Shown here piece by piece: positions 19,064 to 27,844 of a stretch of DNA of 64,000 bases. The position numbers were made by a program, and so were the translations under genes. Source of the DNA: Pseudomonadaceae bacterium (GTDB lineage: Bacteria; Pseudomonadota; Gammaproteobacteria; Pseudomonadales; Pseudomonadaceae); the NCBI GenBank assembly GCA_030602315.1, contig JAUVZY010000005.1:62001-126000 (forward strand), in the 5' to 3' direction. The stretch's first letter is position 1. Each line of letters begins with the position of its first letter. The notes under the pieces are model-generated. The model saw only the letters and a list, made by a program, of their open reading frames with translations, had not been told where the DNA came from and did not search any database.

Positions 19064-20859
19064 GGCAGCAGGGTCTCCTTGGGCGTGCGGCCGGGGTTGG
19101 CGCAGCGCAGGCGCAGCTGGACGAGGGCACCGCCTTCGGCGCGATTGCCCAGCTGCAGCTCGCCACCGAGGCTGCGCACCAGGCTGTCGCAGATGGCCAG
19201 GCCCAGGCCGAGGCCTTCGGTGCTGACCTTGGTGGTGAAAAACGGCTCGCAGGCGCGGCGCAGGGACTCCTCGCTAAAGCCAGAGCCGTTGTCGGCCAGG
19301 CTCAGGGTGACATAGCCGTCCTCGCGGGTGGCGCTGATCAGCAGCTGGCGCGGCGGAGCGACATCGGCGAGCGCATCGAGGGCGTTGCTCAGGAGGTTGG
19401 TCAGCACCTGGCGCAGGCGCGTCTCGCCGGCCTGTACCCACAGCGTGCTGTCGGGCAGCGACTGCGTCGGGGTCACCGCCAGCGCCGTACAGCGCGGGGC
19501 GAGAACGGTCAGGGCGTCCTCCAGCGCTGCCTGCAGCGATACCGGCTCGGGGGCCGACGGGTCACGGCGGGCGAAGGCGCGCAGCTGGCTGATGATCGAG
19601 GCCATGCGGCTGGTCAGGTCGCTGATCAGGCGCAGGTTGGCGCGCGCTTCGGGCTGGCGGCCGTGGTCGAGCAGCATGCCGGCGTTGTCGGCGTAGCTGC
19701 GGATCGCCGCCAGCGGCTGGTTGAGCTCGTGGCTGATGCTGGCGGACATGGTGCCGAGCGCCGACAGCTTGCCGGCCTGCAGCAGCTCGTCCTGGGCGCG
19801 CACCAGCTCCTGTTGGGTCTGTTCGCGCTCGAGCACTTCGCTGCGCAGGCGGGCGTTGAGCGCTTCCAGGTCCTGGGTGCGTTCCTGCACCCGCTGTTCC
19901 AGTTCGCGTCGCGCCTGGGCATCGAGGGCCATGCGCTCGAGCAGATGGCGGCGGCGCTGCAGCAGCAGGCCGACCAGCAGCAGCAGGGCGAGCAGGGTCG
20001 CGGCGCCGATCGCCACGGCGGTGCGTACCGGGCGCTCCAGCTGGGCCTGCGGCGTGAGGATGCGCACCGACCAGTCGATCTCGCGCAGCTCGCGGCTCTG
20101 GATCAGCCAGTCGTCGAGCGACAGGGTCAGGGCCTCGGGCTTGGTGGTGGGGTAGGGCCGGTCGAGGGCGATGCGCTCGGCTTCTTCCGCGTTCAGCGGG
20201 CGGGTGGCCCGATAGCGCCAGTCGGGATCGGAGGTGAGGATCACCACGCCGAACGGATCGGTGACCAGCAGCCGCTCGGGGGTGTGCCCCCACAGCGCCT
20301 CGGTGAAGTCGAGGTCGACCTTGACCACCATCACGCCGAGGATGCGCTCGCCTTCCTGTACCGCATGGCTGAAGTAGTAACCGCGCTTGCCGGAGGTGGT
20401 GCCGAGGCCGAAGAAGCGCCCGAGCTGGCCGTCCATGGCCTGCTGGAAGTAGGGCCGAAAGGCGAAGTTGCGGCCGATGAAGTGGTCGGTCTCGTTCCAG
20501 TTGGAGGCCGCCAGGGTGTTGCCGGCCGGGTCGAGCAGGTAGATCACGTCGGCACCGGTTCGCTCGCGCAGTTCGCTCAGCAGCCGGTTGGCCTGCATGG
20601 TGTGCATGTCGTCGGGGGCGTGCAGCACCTGGCGCAGCACCGGCAGATCACCCAGGATCGCCGGCAGCACCTCGTAGCGGCCCAGGGTGCCGAGCAGGTT
20701 GGCGACATACAGATCGAGGGTCTGGCGGTTCTGCTCGAGCAGTTCGCCGGTGTAATAGCGCTCGGCCAGACGCTGCAGGGGCCAGAGCAGCGGCACCAGC
20801 ACGAGGGCGAGCAACGCCAGATGGCGCCAGCGTGGTCGGCGTTCGGGGATCGGGGTCAT
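19060..20859 (-). CDS. dctB: C4-dicarboxylate sensor histidine kinase DctB
   Basis: Membrane sensor kinase (599 aa) that detects external dicarboxylates and phosphorylates DctD. First membrane helix about 12-29, a periplasmic double-PDC region to about 300, and a second helix before a coiled coil. The phospho-accepting His lies in SASISHELNQPLAAI, the typical DctB HisKA motif. The ATPase domain shows LLSNALDAL, DNGSGF and GLGLGLAICDSLV. The open frame extends upstream, but MTPIPERR at 20859 is the plausible start. rmlD ends 67 bp upstream on the same strand. Confidence 0.94.
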   Translation of the reverse strand: MTPIPERRPRWRHLALLALVLVPLLWPLQRLAERYYTGELLEQNRQTLDLYVANLLGTLGRYEVLPAILGDLPVLRQVLHAPDDMHTMQANRLLSELRERTGADVIYLLDPAGNTLAASNWNETDHFIGRNFAFRPYFQQAMDGQLGRFFGLGTTSGKRGYYFSHAVQEGERILGVMVVKVDLDFTEALWGHTPERLLVTDPFGVVILTSDPDWRYRATRPLNAEEAERIALDRPYPTTKPEALTLSLDDWLIQSRELREIDWSVRILTPQAQLERPVRTAVAIGAATLLALLLLVGLLLQRRRHLLERMALDAQARRELEQRVQERTQDLEALNARLRSEVLEREQTQQELVRAQDELLQAGKLSALGTMSASISHELNQPLAAIRSYADNAGMLLDHGRQPEARANLRLISDLTSRMASIISQLRAFARRDPSAPEPVSLQAALEDALTVLAPRCTALAVTPTQSLPDSTLWVQAGETRLRQVLTNLLSNALDALADVAPPRQLLISATREDGYVTLSLADNGSGFSEESLRRACEPFFTTKVSTEGLGLGLAICDSLVRSLGGELQLGNRAEGGALVQLRLRCANPGRTPKETLLP

Positions 20860-20926
20860 GGTCGTGGCCTGGAAATCAGGCTCATTATGCCGGGTTCCCA
20901 GGTCGCGGGCAGGCGTAAAAGGCGGT

Positions 20927-21838
20927 TCAGGCGGTGCGTACGGAGCGCACGTCCTCCAGGGTTTCGCCGGCGGCACTGCCCCGCAGGCATTCGGCAAGGG
21001 CCGTTTCCCAGTGTGGCAGCGGCAGTTGCCAGCGGGTGGTCAGCCGCGAGCAGTCCAGGCGCGAGTTCAGTGGCCGTTGCGCGGCGGTGGGGTAGTCGGC
21101 CGAGCGGGTCGGTTCCAGCCTGGCGCGCAGCAGGCCCTCCTCGGCCAGGTATTCGGCGATCACGTTGGCAAAGCCGTACCAGGAGGTACAGCCGCCGGCG
21201 GTCAGGTGATACAGGCCGGAGAGTTCGCCAAAGCCGTCACGCCAGCGCCGGATGCAGTCGGCGGTGGTGACGGCGATGGTGCCGGCCCAGGTGGGCGCGC
21301 CGATTTCGTCGTCCACGACGCGCACACGATCGCGCTCCTGCAGCAGGCGCTGCATGGTGAGCAGGAAGTTGTGTCCGTGCAGCGAGTAGACCCAACTGGT
21401 GCGCAGGATAAGTGCCTGGCCGCCGACCGCCTGTACCGCCTGCTCGCCGGCGAGCTTGCTGAGCCCGTAGACACTCAGCGGATTGGGGCTGTCGCTCTCG
21501 TCGTAAGGCGTTGGCTTGGCACCGTCGAACACATAGTCGGTGGAGTAGTGAATCAGTGGAATGCCCAGCCGCGCGGCCTCCTCGGCCAGCACGCCCGGTG
21601 CCGTCGCGTTGATCGAGAAGGCCAGCTCAGCCTTGCTCTCGGCCGCGTCCACGGCGGTGTAGGCCGCCGCATTGATGATCAGGTCCGGCTGCAGCTGACG
21701 TACCCGGACACGCAGGTTGTCATGGTCGCGCAGATCCAGCTGGTCGCGGCCGAGCGCGATGATTTGTCCCTCGCCGGCGAGCTCCGATTGCAGTTCGCGT
21801 GCGAGCTGGCCTTTGCTGCCGGTGATCAGGATCTTCAT
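20927..21838 (-). CDS. rmlD: dTDP-4-dehydrorhamnose reductase RmlD
   Basis: Last step of dTDP-L-rhamnose synthesis: NAD(P)H-dependent reduction to dTDP-L-rhamnose. Extended SDR fold: nucleotide loop GSKGQLA near residue 7, the motif HYSTDYVFDG, and the catalytic Tyr-x3-Lys in YGLSKLAGE. Length 303 aa is normal. Its start overlaps the rmlC stop by 4 bp. It ends the rmlBACD cluster; no terminator is visible before dctB. Rhamnose is needed for LPS core and possibly rhamnolipid or O-antigen. Confidence 0.95.
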   Translation of the reverse strand: MKILITGSKGQLARELQSELAGEGQIIALGRDQLDLRDHDNLRVRVRQLQPDLIINAAAYTAVDAAESKAELAFSINATAPGVLAEEAARLGIPLIHYSTDYVFDGAKPTPYDESDSPNPLSVYGLSKLAGEQAVQAVGGQALILRTSWVYSLHGHNFLLTMQRLLQERDRVRVVDDEIGAPTWAGTIAVTTADCIRRWRDGFGELSGLYHLTAGGCTSWYGFANVIAEYLAEEGLLRARLEPTRSADYPTAAQRPLNSRLDCSRLTTRWQLPLPHWETALAECLRGSAAGETLEDVRSVRTA

Positions 21839-22380
21839 GGGAAGCGTTCGGCCTCGCTCAAGGGGGCGCCGGCGGCATCCTTCTGCGACAGCGTGGGAGT
21901 GCCGCTGAAGGGCCATTCGATGCCCAGCGCCGGGTCGTTCCACAAAAGCGAACGCTCGTGCGCCGGGGCGTAGTAATCGGTGGTCTTGTAAAGGAAGTCG
22001 GCCGTCTCGCTGAGCACCAGAAAGCCGTGCGCGAACCCCTCGGGAATCCACAGCTGGCGCTGGTTGTCCGCCGACAGGTGCACGCCGACCCAGCGCCCGA
22101 AGCTCGGCGAGCTCTTGCGCAGGTCCACCGCCACGTCGAATACCTCGCCGGCCACCACTCGCACGAGTTTTCCCTGCGGCTGCTGGATCTGATAATGCAG
22201 CCCGCGCAGCACGCCGTGCTGCGAGCGCGAGTGGTTGTCCTGGACGAACTGGCGCTTGAGTCCGGTGGCCTCCTCGAAGGCGCGCGCATTGAAGCTTTCC
22301 ATGAAGAAGCCGCGCGCGTCGCCGAAGACCTTCGGTTCGATGATCAGCACGTCCGGAAGGGACGTCTCGATCACCTTCAT
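21835..22380 (-). CDS. rmlC: dTDP-4-dehydrorhamnose 3,5-epimerase RmlC
   Basis: Cupin-type epimerase (181 aa) acting third in the dTDP-rhamnose pathway. Family motifs present: the catalytic-His segment [15 protein letters not shown], the dTDP-binding [10 protein letters not shown], and the substrate-site [17 protein letters not shown]. It overlaps rmlA upstream and rmlD downstream by 4 bp each, so the cluster is translationally coupled throughout. Confidence 0.96.
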   Translation of the reverse strand: MKVIETSLPDVLIIEPKVFGDARGFFMESFNARAFEEATGLKRQFVQDNHSRSQHGVLRGLHYQIQQPQGKLVRVVAGEVFDVAVDLRKSSPSFGRWVGVHLSADNQRQLWIPEGFAHGFLVLSETADFLYKTTDYYAPAHERSLLWNDPALGIEWPFSGTPTLSQKDAAGAPLSEAERFP

Positions 22381-23249
22381 GCGCCTTCTCCGGCGATCTT
22401 GAACAGGTACTGGCCGTAGCCGGTCTTGCCCAGCGCGTCGGCCTGGGCCAGCACCTGTTCGCGGGTGATCCAGCCGTTGTAGAAGGCGATTTCCTCGAGG
22501 CAGGCGACCTTCAGGCCCTGGCGGTGCTCGATGGTCTGCACGTACTGCGCCGCTTCCAGCAGGCTGTCGTGGGTGCCGGTGTCGAGCCAGGCGAAGCCCC
22601 GGCCGAAGCGCTCGACGCGCAGATCGCCGCGCTTGAGGTAGGCATTGTTGACGTCAGTGATCTCCAGCTCGCCGCGCGGCGAGGGCTTGATCGACTTGGC
22701 GATCTCCACCACGTCGTTGTCGAAGAAGTACAGCCCGGTGACCGCGTAGCTGGACTTGGGCTTCTTGGGCTTTTCCTCGATCGACAGGGCCGTGCCGTTC
22801 TCATCGAAGTCGATCACGCCGAAGCGTTCGGGGTCGCGCACCCAGTAGCCGAACACGGTGGCGCCGCTCGGCTGCGCGGCCGCGCGCTGCAGCTTCTCGG
22901 TGAAGTGCTGGCCGTGGAAGATGTTGTCGCCCAGGATCAGGCACACCGGATCGGCTCCGATGAATTGCTCGCCGATCAGAAACGCCTGCGCCAGGCCATC
23001 GGGCGAAGGCTGCTCGGCGTAGCTGAGCTGCACGCCGAACTGGCTGCCGTCGCCCAGCAGTTTTTTGTACTGCGGCAGATCCTGCGGCGTGGAGATCACC
23101 AGGATCTCGCGGATGCCGGCCAGCATCAGCACCGACAGCGGATAGTAGATCATCGGCTTGTCGTAGATCGGCAACAGCTGCTTGGACACGCCGAGGGTGA
23201 TCGGGTGCAGACGGGTGCCGGATCCACCGGCGAGGACGATGCCCTTCAT
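22377..23249 (-). CDS. rmlA: Glucose-1-phosphate thymidylyltransferase RmlA
   Basis: First enzyme of the pathway: dTTP plus glucose-1-phosphate gives dTDP-glucose. The nucleotidyl-transferase signature [11 protein letters not shown] starts at residue 8, followed by [17 protein letters not shown] and [18 protein letters not shown] opens the protein. Length 290 aa is typical. Start and stop overlap rmlB and rmlC by 4 bp. Usually feedback-inhibited by dTDP-L-rhamnose (family knowledge). Confidence 0.97.
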   Translation of the reverse strand: MKGIVLAGGSGTRLHPITLGVSKQLLPIYDKPMIYYPLSVLMLAGIREILVISTPQDLPQYKKLLGDGSQFGVQLSYAEQPSPDGLAQAFLIGEQFIGADPVCLILGDNIFHGQHFTEKLQRAAAQPSGATVFGYWVRDPERFGVIDFDENGTALSIEEKPKKPKSSYAVTGLYFFDNDVVEIAKSIKPSPRGELEITDVNNAYLKRGDLRVERFGRGFAWLDTGTHDSLLEAAQYVQTIEHRQGLKVACLEEIAFYNGWITREQVLAQADALGKTGYGQYLFKIAGEGA

Positions 23250-24319
23250 GCGATGTTCTCCATTGCGCCGAGGCGCTCACGGCGATAGCTGCCGTCCTGC
23301 ACGTGGCGGCACCAGTCGAGGTTGTCCAGATACCACTGCACGGTCTTGCGCAGACCGCTTTCGAAGGTTTCCTCCGGCACCCAGCCCAGCTCGCGCTGGA
23401 TCTTGCTGGCGTCGATGGCGTAGCGCTGGTCGTGACCGGGGCGATCCTTGACGTAGGTAATCAGGTCTTCGTAACGCGCAACGCCGGCCGGCTTTGTCGG
23501 CGCCAGCTCTTCCAGTAGCGCGCAGATGCTGCGTACCACCTCGAGGTTCTTCTGCTCGTTATGCCCGCCGATGTTGTAGGTCTGGCCTACCTGGCCTTCC
23601 GTCACCACCTTGAGCAGTGCGCGGGCGTGGTCTTCGACGAACAGCCAGTCGCGCACCTGCTGGCCGTCACCGTAGACGGGCAGCGGTTTGCCTTCCAGCG
23701 CGTTGAGGATCATCAGTGGGATGAGCTTTTCGGGGAAGTGATAGGGGCCGTAGTTGTTCGAGCAGTTGGTGATCAGCACCGGCAGGCCGTAGGTGCGGTG
23801 CCAGGCGCGCACCAGGTGGTCCGACGAGGCCTTGCTCGCCGAGTACGGCGAGCTGGGCGCGTAGGGGGTCGACTCGGTGAACAGGTCGTCCACCCCGTGC
23901 AGGTCGCCATACACCTCGTCGGTGGATATGTGGTGAAAGCGGAAGGTCTCGCGGCGCGCGGCCGGCAGGCTCTGCCAGTAGGCACGGGTGGCCTCCAGCA
24001 GCTGGTAGGTGCCGACGATGTTGGTCTGGATGAAGTCCGCCGGACCATCGATGGAGCGGTCGACGTGGGATTCGGCGGCCAGGTGCATGATCGCATCGGG
24101 CTGGAAGTCGAGCAGTGCTTCGGCCACCCGCTCGCGGTCGGCGATGTCGGCCTGCAGGAAGCGGTAGCGTGGGTCGTCGGCGACGTCGGTCAGCGACTCG
24201 AGATTGCCTGCGTAGGTGAGCTTATCGAGGTTGAGGACCTGATGGTCAGTGTGACCGATGAGATGACGGATCAGGGCTGAACCGATGAAACCGGCCCCGC
24301 CGGTGACGAGAAGGCGCAT
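23246..24319 (-). CDS. rmlB: dTDP-glucose 4,6-dehydratase RmlB
   Basis: Second step: dehydration of dTDP-glucose to the 4-keto-6-deoxy sugar with bound NAD. Extended [12 protein letters not shown] at residue 7, [19 protein letters not shown], and the catalytic YSASKASSD. At 357 aa it is of normal length. The frame runs on far upstream, but [13 protein letters not shown] sets the ATG at 24319. It is promoter-proximal in rmlB-A-C-D; the order in P. aeruginosa, as I recall it, is rmlB-D-A-C. Confidence 0.97.
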   Translation of the reverse strand: MRLLVTGGAGFIGSALIRHLIGHTDHQVLNLDKLTYAGNLESLTDVADDPRYRFLQADIADRERVAEALLDFQPDAIMHLAAESHVDRSIDGPADFIQTNIVGTYQLLEATRAYWQSLPAARRETFRFHHISTDEVYGDLHGVDDLFTESTPYAPSSPYSASKASSDHLVRAWHRTYGLPVLITNCSNNYGPYHFPEKLIPLMILNALEGKPLPVYGDGQQVRDWLFVEDHARALLKVVTEGQVGQTYNIGGHNEQKNLEVVRSICALLEELAPTKPAGVARYEDLITYVKDRPGHDQRYAIDASKIQRELGWVPEETFESGLRKTVQWYLDNLDWCRHVQDGSYRRERLGAMENIA

Positions 24320-24498
24320 AACGTAGGCTTCCTTGGCGCGGGTGTAGAGCCCGGGGCTCTGGCATGTCGGCAAGATAGACCGGTCGTCCGAATGAAAATT
24401 CCTTCGGCGCCGGCTGGCTGTATGGGTCGTTCTGCGCATTTTGCCCTGAGTTCTGGCGGGATCACAGGCCCGGCTTGCGCGCGGCAGGGTCTCGCTGT

Positions 24499-25209
24499 TC
24501 AGGCAGGTGCGGGCGAAAAGCGCGAGCGCGGTGTGGCCATCGGTATGGTGTCGCCGTCCAGCGGCAGGAAACGGCCGCTTTCGGCATCGTAGGCGATGAT
24601 CGCGCTGCTGAGGATGTCGTACACCCAGCCGTGGATGTACAGCTGGCCGCTGGCCACGCGCGCCGCCACCGACGGGTGGGTGAGCAGGTGATTGAGCTGG
24701 GCGATGACGTTCTCCTCGGTCAATGCTTCGAGGTGCTGCTGGCCGCAGTCGCAGTGGCCGAAGTTCTCGGCGACGACCACCCGCGCCACCTCGGCGTGGC
24801 GTAGCCAGCTTTTGACCGTGGGCATGTTCTCCAGCGATTGGGGGTCGAGCACCGCCTTCATCGCACCGCAGTCGGAGTGGCCGCAGATGATGATGTGGCG
24901 CACGCCGAGCGCCATGACGGCGTATTCGATGGCGGTCGATACGCCGCCGTTCATCTGGCCGTAGGGCGGTACCACGTTGCCCACGTTGCGCGTGACGAAC
25001 AGGTCGCCCGGCGAGCTCTGGGTGATCAGTTCCGGAACGATGCGCGAATCGGCGCAGGTGATGAACATGGCGCGGGGCGTCTGGGCGTTGGCGAGCTTGC
25101 GAAACAGCTCTTCCTGCGCCGGGAACACGTCCCGGCGAAAGCGCTTGAAGCCCTCCACGATGCTGCCGAGGGCGTCGTCGGCCTGAGTCGTCTGGTCTTT
25201 TTGAGTCAC
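24499..25209 (-). CDS. Beta-class carbonic anhydrase
   Basis: Cytosolic zinc enzyme (236 aa) interconverting CO2 and bicarbonate. The four Zn-ligand/active-site residues are visible: Cys and Asp in ITCADSR, and His and Cys in [10 protein letters not shown]. The start is GTG with gggaga upstream. A second cysteine pair ([10 protein letters not shown]) is not part of the active site. It lies between the rml cluster and a diguanylate cyclase, all on the minus strand but with gaps over 100 bp, so it is probably transcribed alone. Confidence 0.94.
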   Translation of the reverse strand: MTQKDQTTQADDALGSIVEGFKRFRRDVFPAQEELFRKLANAQTPRAMFITCADSRIVPELITQSSPGDLFVTRNVGNVVPPYGQMNGGVSTAIEYAVMALGVRHIIICGHSDCGAMKAVLDPQSLENMPTVKSWLRHAEVARVVVAENFGHCDCGQQHLEALTEENVIAQLNHLLTHPSVAARVASGQLYIHGWVYDILSSAIIAYDAESGRFLPLDGDTIPMATPRSRFSPAPA

Positions 25210-25326
25210 ATTGGTTCTCCCGAACCTCGAAGGCGCTGGTACGTGCTGACAGCCCTTGGGCGGTCAAGGTCACATATCAGGCTTTGTCGTGCCTGGATCG
25301 GGCGCTGCGTTTGCACGGGTTGGCGC

Positions 25327-26889
25327 TCAGTGCGCAGCCGGCTCGGCTCCGGCCACGCGGTTCTTGCCGCTGCGCTTGGCCTGATAAAGCGCCTGGTCGG
25401 CCTGCTGCAGGAGCGCCAATGCGGTGGGGCAGCGGCTGGAGGGAATGCCGCCGGCGACGCCGATGCTCAGGGTTACCCGGCCGTGGGGCGAGTCGGGGTT
25501 GGCGATGTTGTCGGCGTAGATGGCATCACGCACGCTTTCGGCCACGGTGGCCGCGCCGGCTTCGTCGGTGTTGGGCAAGAGAATCGCCAGTTCTTCGCCG
25601 CCATAGCGTGCCGCAAGGTCGGCCGGGCGATGCAGGTGCTGGCGCAGGCAGTCGCCGATCCGGCGCAGGCAGTCGTCGCCTTGCTGGTGGCCGAAGGTGT
25701 CGTTGAAGTTCTTGAAGTTGTCGACGTCGATCAGGATCAGCGAGATCGGCTCCTGCAGATGGGTCGCACGGGCGAACTGGCGCTCGAGCATCTGATCGAA
25801 ATGGCGGCGATTGGCCAATCCGGTCAGCCCGTCCTGCGAGGCGAGCATTGTCAGGCTCTGGTTGGTCTTGCACAGGTTGTCATAGGCCAGGCGCAGGTTC
25901 TCCTCGGCGGCATCGCGCGCGCGCAGGCTGGCCAGCAGCTTGCGTCCGAGCACCGCGATCACCGCCAGGGCGAGCAGCAATGACAGCAGAAGCGAGCCCG
26001 TCTGCCTGTTCCACTGAGCCAGGGCCAGGCGCTCGTCGAGACTGACCGTGAGATAGATCGGTTGGGCATCGCTGGCATGGAAGCTGACGATCTGTCGGGC
26101 ATCTTCCTCCGGTGCCCGCTGGGTAACGACGGCTTCGCGAAGCCGGCGGCTGACCAGCTGTTGGGCGGCGTCATTGAGCGTACTGCCCATGCTCGAGGCG
26201 GCCAGCGGCCAGTGCGTCAGGACGCTGCCATCGGTACGGCGCAAGGTGACCACGCTGTTGGGCGGCAGATGCAGCGACCGGTAGTAGTCGAGAAACGCCT
26301 GGACTTCCAGAGCGATCACCACCACGCCGGCGAACTCTCCGGCCTGGTCGACGACACGCCGGGACACGGGGATGAACCAGCGGCTGCCGCTCTCATCGAG
26401 CAGCGGCAGGCCGATGTGGATGGCGGTGTCGGTGTGCGCGCGGTGCTGCCTGAAATACTCGCGATCGGAGTGGTCGGCCGATTGCTCGGTCTGGCGCGCA
26501 CTGATGAGCCGCCGGCCATGCTGGTCGAGCACGAACAGGTCGTGGATCTCGGCGTATTCGCCGACCTGGCCGCGCGCCACATTCTGCAGGCGCTGCAGCG
26601 AGCGTTCGTTGATGCCGTCGTTGAGCAGGCGTTCGCTGAACCCGAAGAGAATGGTTCGAGCCCGCACGATGGCCAGTTCGGCCTGGTTGAGGAGGGTGCT
26701 GGAGAGGTTGGCAGCGTTGAGCTGCGCCTGCGCGGAGTGATGCCGGTGGGTGTCGAGGATGTGCCAGAAGGTGAGTGCGGCCAGGCTCAGGCAGCCAATC
26801 AAGAGCAGGGCCAGGAGCTGGCGGGAAGTCGGGCTGCGAAGGCAACCGCTACCGGTTGCTACCGGTTTGCCCTGCGGATCGGACGTCAT
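25327..26889 (-). CDS. Diguanylate cyclase with Cache-like sensor (GGEEL)
   Basis: Third c-di-GMP synthase of the window (520 aa from the chosen ATG). Membrane helix about 22-45, a periplasmic Cache-type region with SDREYFRQHRAH, a second helix about 297-317, a short coiled coil, then GGDEF. The active-site loop is GGEEL (430-434), with Leu replacing Phe, and an RxxD inhibitory site (RPAD) sits at 421-424. The frame is open to 26988; MTSDPQGKP at 26889 is my choice since the extra N-terminal residues look unlike the family, though its ribosome binding site is weak. Confidence 0.85.
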   Translation of the reverse strand: MTSDPQGKPVATGSGCLRSPTSRQLLALLLIGCLSLAALTFWHILDTHRHHSAQAQLNAANLSSTLLNQAELAIVRARTILFGFSERLLNDGINERSLQRLQNVARGQVGEYAEIHDLFVLDQHGRRLISARQTEQSADHSDREYFRQHRAHTDTAIHIGLPLLDESGSRWFIPVSRRVVDQAGEFAGVVVIALEVQAFLDYYRSLHLPPNSVVTLRRTDGSVLTHWPLAASSMGSTLNDAAQQLVSRRLREAVVTQRAPEEDARQIVSFHASDAQPIYLTVSLDERLALAQWNRQTGSLLLSLLLALAVIAVLGRKLLASLRARDAAEENLRLAYDNLCKTNQSLTMLASQDGLTGLANRRHFDQMLERQFARATHLQEPISLILIDVDNFKNFNDTFGHQQGDDCLRRIGDCLRQHLHRPADLAARYGGEELAILLPNTDEAGAATVAESVRDAIYADNIANPDSPHGRVTLSIGVAGGIPSSRCPTALALLQQADQALYQAKRSGKNRVAGAEPAAH

Positions 26890-27017
26890 GCTAGATACTG
26901 CCCCATGTATCCCTACCTTCTCGCATCCTAACCCAGGCTGAGCGTCGCCCGCTAATAGCCAAATGTCATCACAACAGGCGGCGAACAAGGCGGACTGCTT
27001 GGCAGTCCGCTGCAGGG

Positions 27018-27269
27018 TCAGCGCCGTTCGACAGGCTCAGGTTCGTCGTCTCCGGGTGGATCGATGTCGATATCCGGCACGGTGATCGTCCGCTCTTCGG
27101 TACCTACGTCAACGTCCGGACCCTCCACATCGTAGCGAGGCAGCTTGCCCCCTTCCACCTCGACGTCCGGCAGACGGCCTTCCTCTTTTTTCTCCACCTC
27201 ACAGCCGCCAAGCGCCAAGGCGGCGATGAGGATGGCGCTGGCGAGACTCCATTTCGGCGATCTGTTCAT
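27018..27269 (-). CDS. Small acidic lipoprotein
   Basis: An 83-residue precursor with a lipoprotein signal peptide; the lipobox is LGGC, so Cys23 should be lipidated. The mature part is low-complexity and acidic, with a recurring hydrophobic/acidic alternation (DVEVEGG, YDVEGPDVDVG, VPDIDIDPP) that suggests short beta-strand-like repeats. I do not recognise a function. It is a single gene, 128 bp upstream of the diguanylate cyclase on the same strand. Confidence 0.75.
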   Translation of the reverse strand: MNRSPKWSLASAILIAALALGGCEVEKKEEGRLPDVEVEGGKLPRYDVEGPDVDVGTEERTITVPDIDIDPPGDDEPEPVERR

Positions 27270-27583
27270 GGATTTTTCCTTGCGTGGCTGAGCGCGAAGG
27301 GGCTGCCCTCGTGGCAGCTTCGCCTCATGCCTGTGCAGACCGTGGGGCTCGCGGGCGGTTCAGCCGCTTGCGAGGGCAGTCACGCCGCATTTGCGCGCTG
27401 TGTGGCGGTGCTGGCTGACATTGACGAGGGTCGGCTGCCATATTGCGAGCGAAGAGTTGTTGATTTCGCGCAAGAAACGACTAAATTTCCTAGTAATTAG
27501 CGCTTCTGCACGCTGGTCGGTGGCGCTGGTGGCGAGCGCTGACCGGGGCAGGGACGAGCCGTAACGACCCGAGGGATGATCCT
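27270..27583. other. Gene-poor stretch with a possible promoter
   Basis: About 310 bp without a supported gene. It is less GC-rich than its surroundings from about 27440 to 27500. A possible plus-strand sigma-70 promoter is TTGATT (27460-27465), 16 bp, TAAATT (27482-27487). It would drive the small ORF pair at 27584-27840. The right part holds nothing else I can name. Confidence 0.4.
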
Positions 27584-27634
27584 ATGAACGTTCAGCGCAA
27601 GGCGGGGCAGGCGTGTCGGTCTGCGCGACCATGA
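27584..27634 (+). CDS. Possible 16-codon leader ORF
   Basis: ATG preceded at normal spacing by gaggga; it encodes MNVQRKAGQACRSARP, and its TGA overlaps the ATG of the next small ORF (ATGA at 27631-27634). The arrangement resembles translational coupling. It is very short, so chance is a serious alternative. Confidence 0.25.
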   Translation: MNVQRKAGQACRSARP

Positions 27635-27840
27635 GGCGCAAGGAAGACGATCGGCGCAGAGTGCGCGATGCGCTCGAGAAGGCTTTGGCGTACCGTGAGG
27701 CGGGCCATCCAGCCGCGCGTTCCCTTGGGCTTGCGGTCCGGCTGGATCAGTTTGTCGCGGCGCTGCGAGTCGAGGGGCGCTCGGAGACGCAGGCCATCGC
27801 ACTGTTGCGCCGCAACCCGGGGCTGATCCGGCTGCACTAG
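27631..27840 (+). CDS. Hypothetical small basic protein
   Basis: A 69-residue ORF (75 if a GTG at 27613 is used) rich in Arg, Lys and Glu, predicted mostly helical: it begins MRRKEDDRRRVRDALEKAL and ends with ALLRRNPGLIRLH. There is no strong ribosome binding site of its own; the preceding 16-codon ORF overlaps its ATG. It stops 4 bp before the end of the convergent ppx. I do not recognise the family. A competing minus-strand ORF in the same place looks less protein-like. Treat it as tentative. Confidence 0.4.
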   Translation: MRRKEDDRRRVRDALEKALAYREAGHPAARSLGLAVRLDQFVAALRVEGRSETQAIALLRRNPGLIRLH

Positions 27841-27844
27841 GTGT

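Noticed and set aside
27592..27837. Minus-strand 81-codon ORF overlapping the small plus-strand ORF
   Set aside because: It has no ribosome binding site and a composition unlike a folded protein; the plus-strand alternative has a more helical, charged composition and coupled start.
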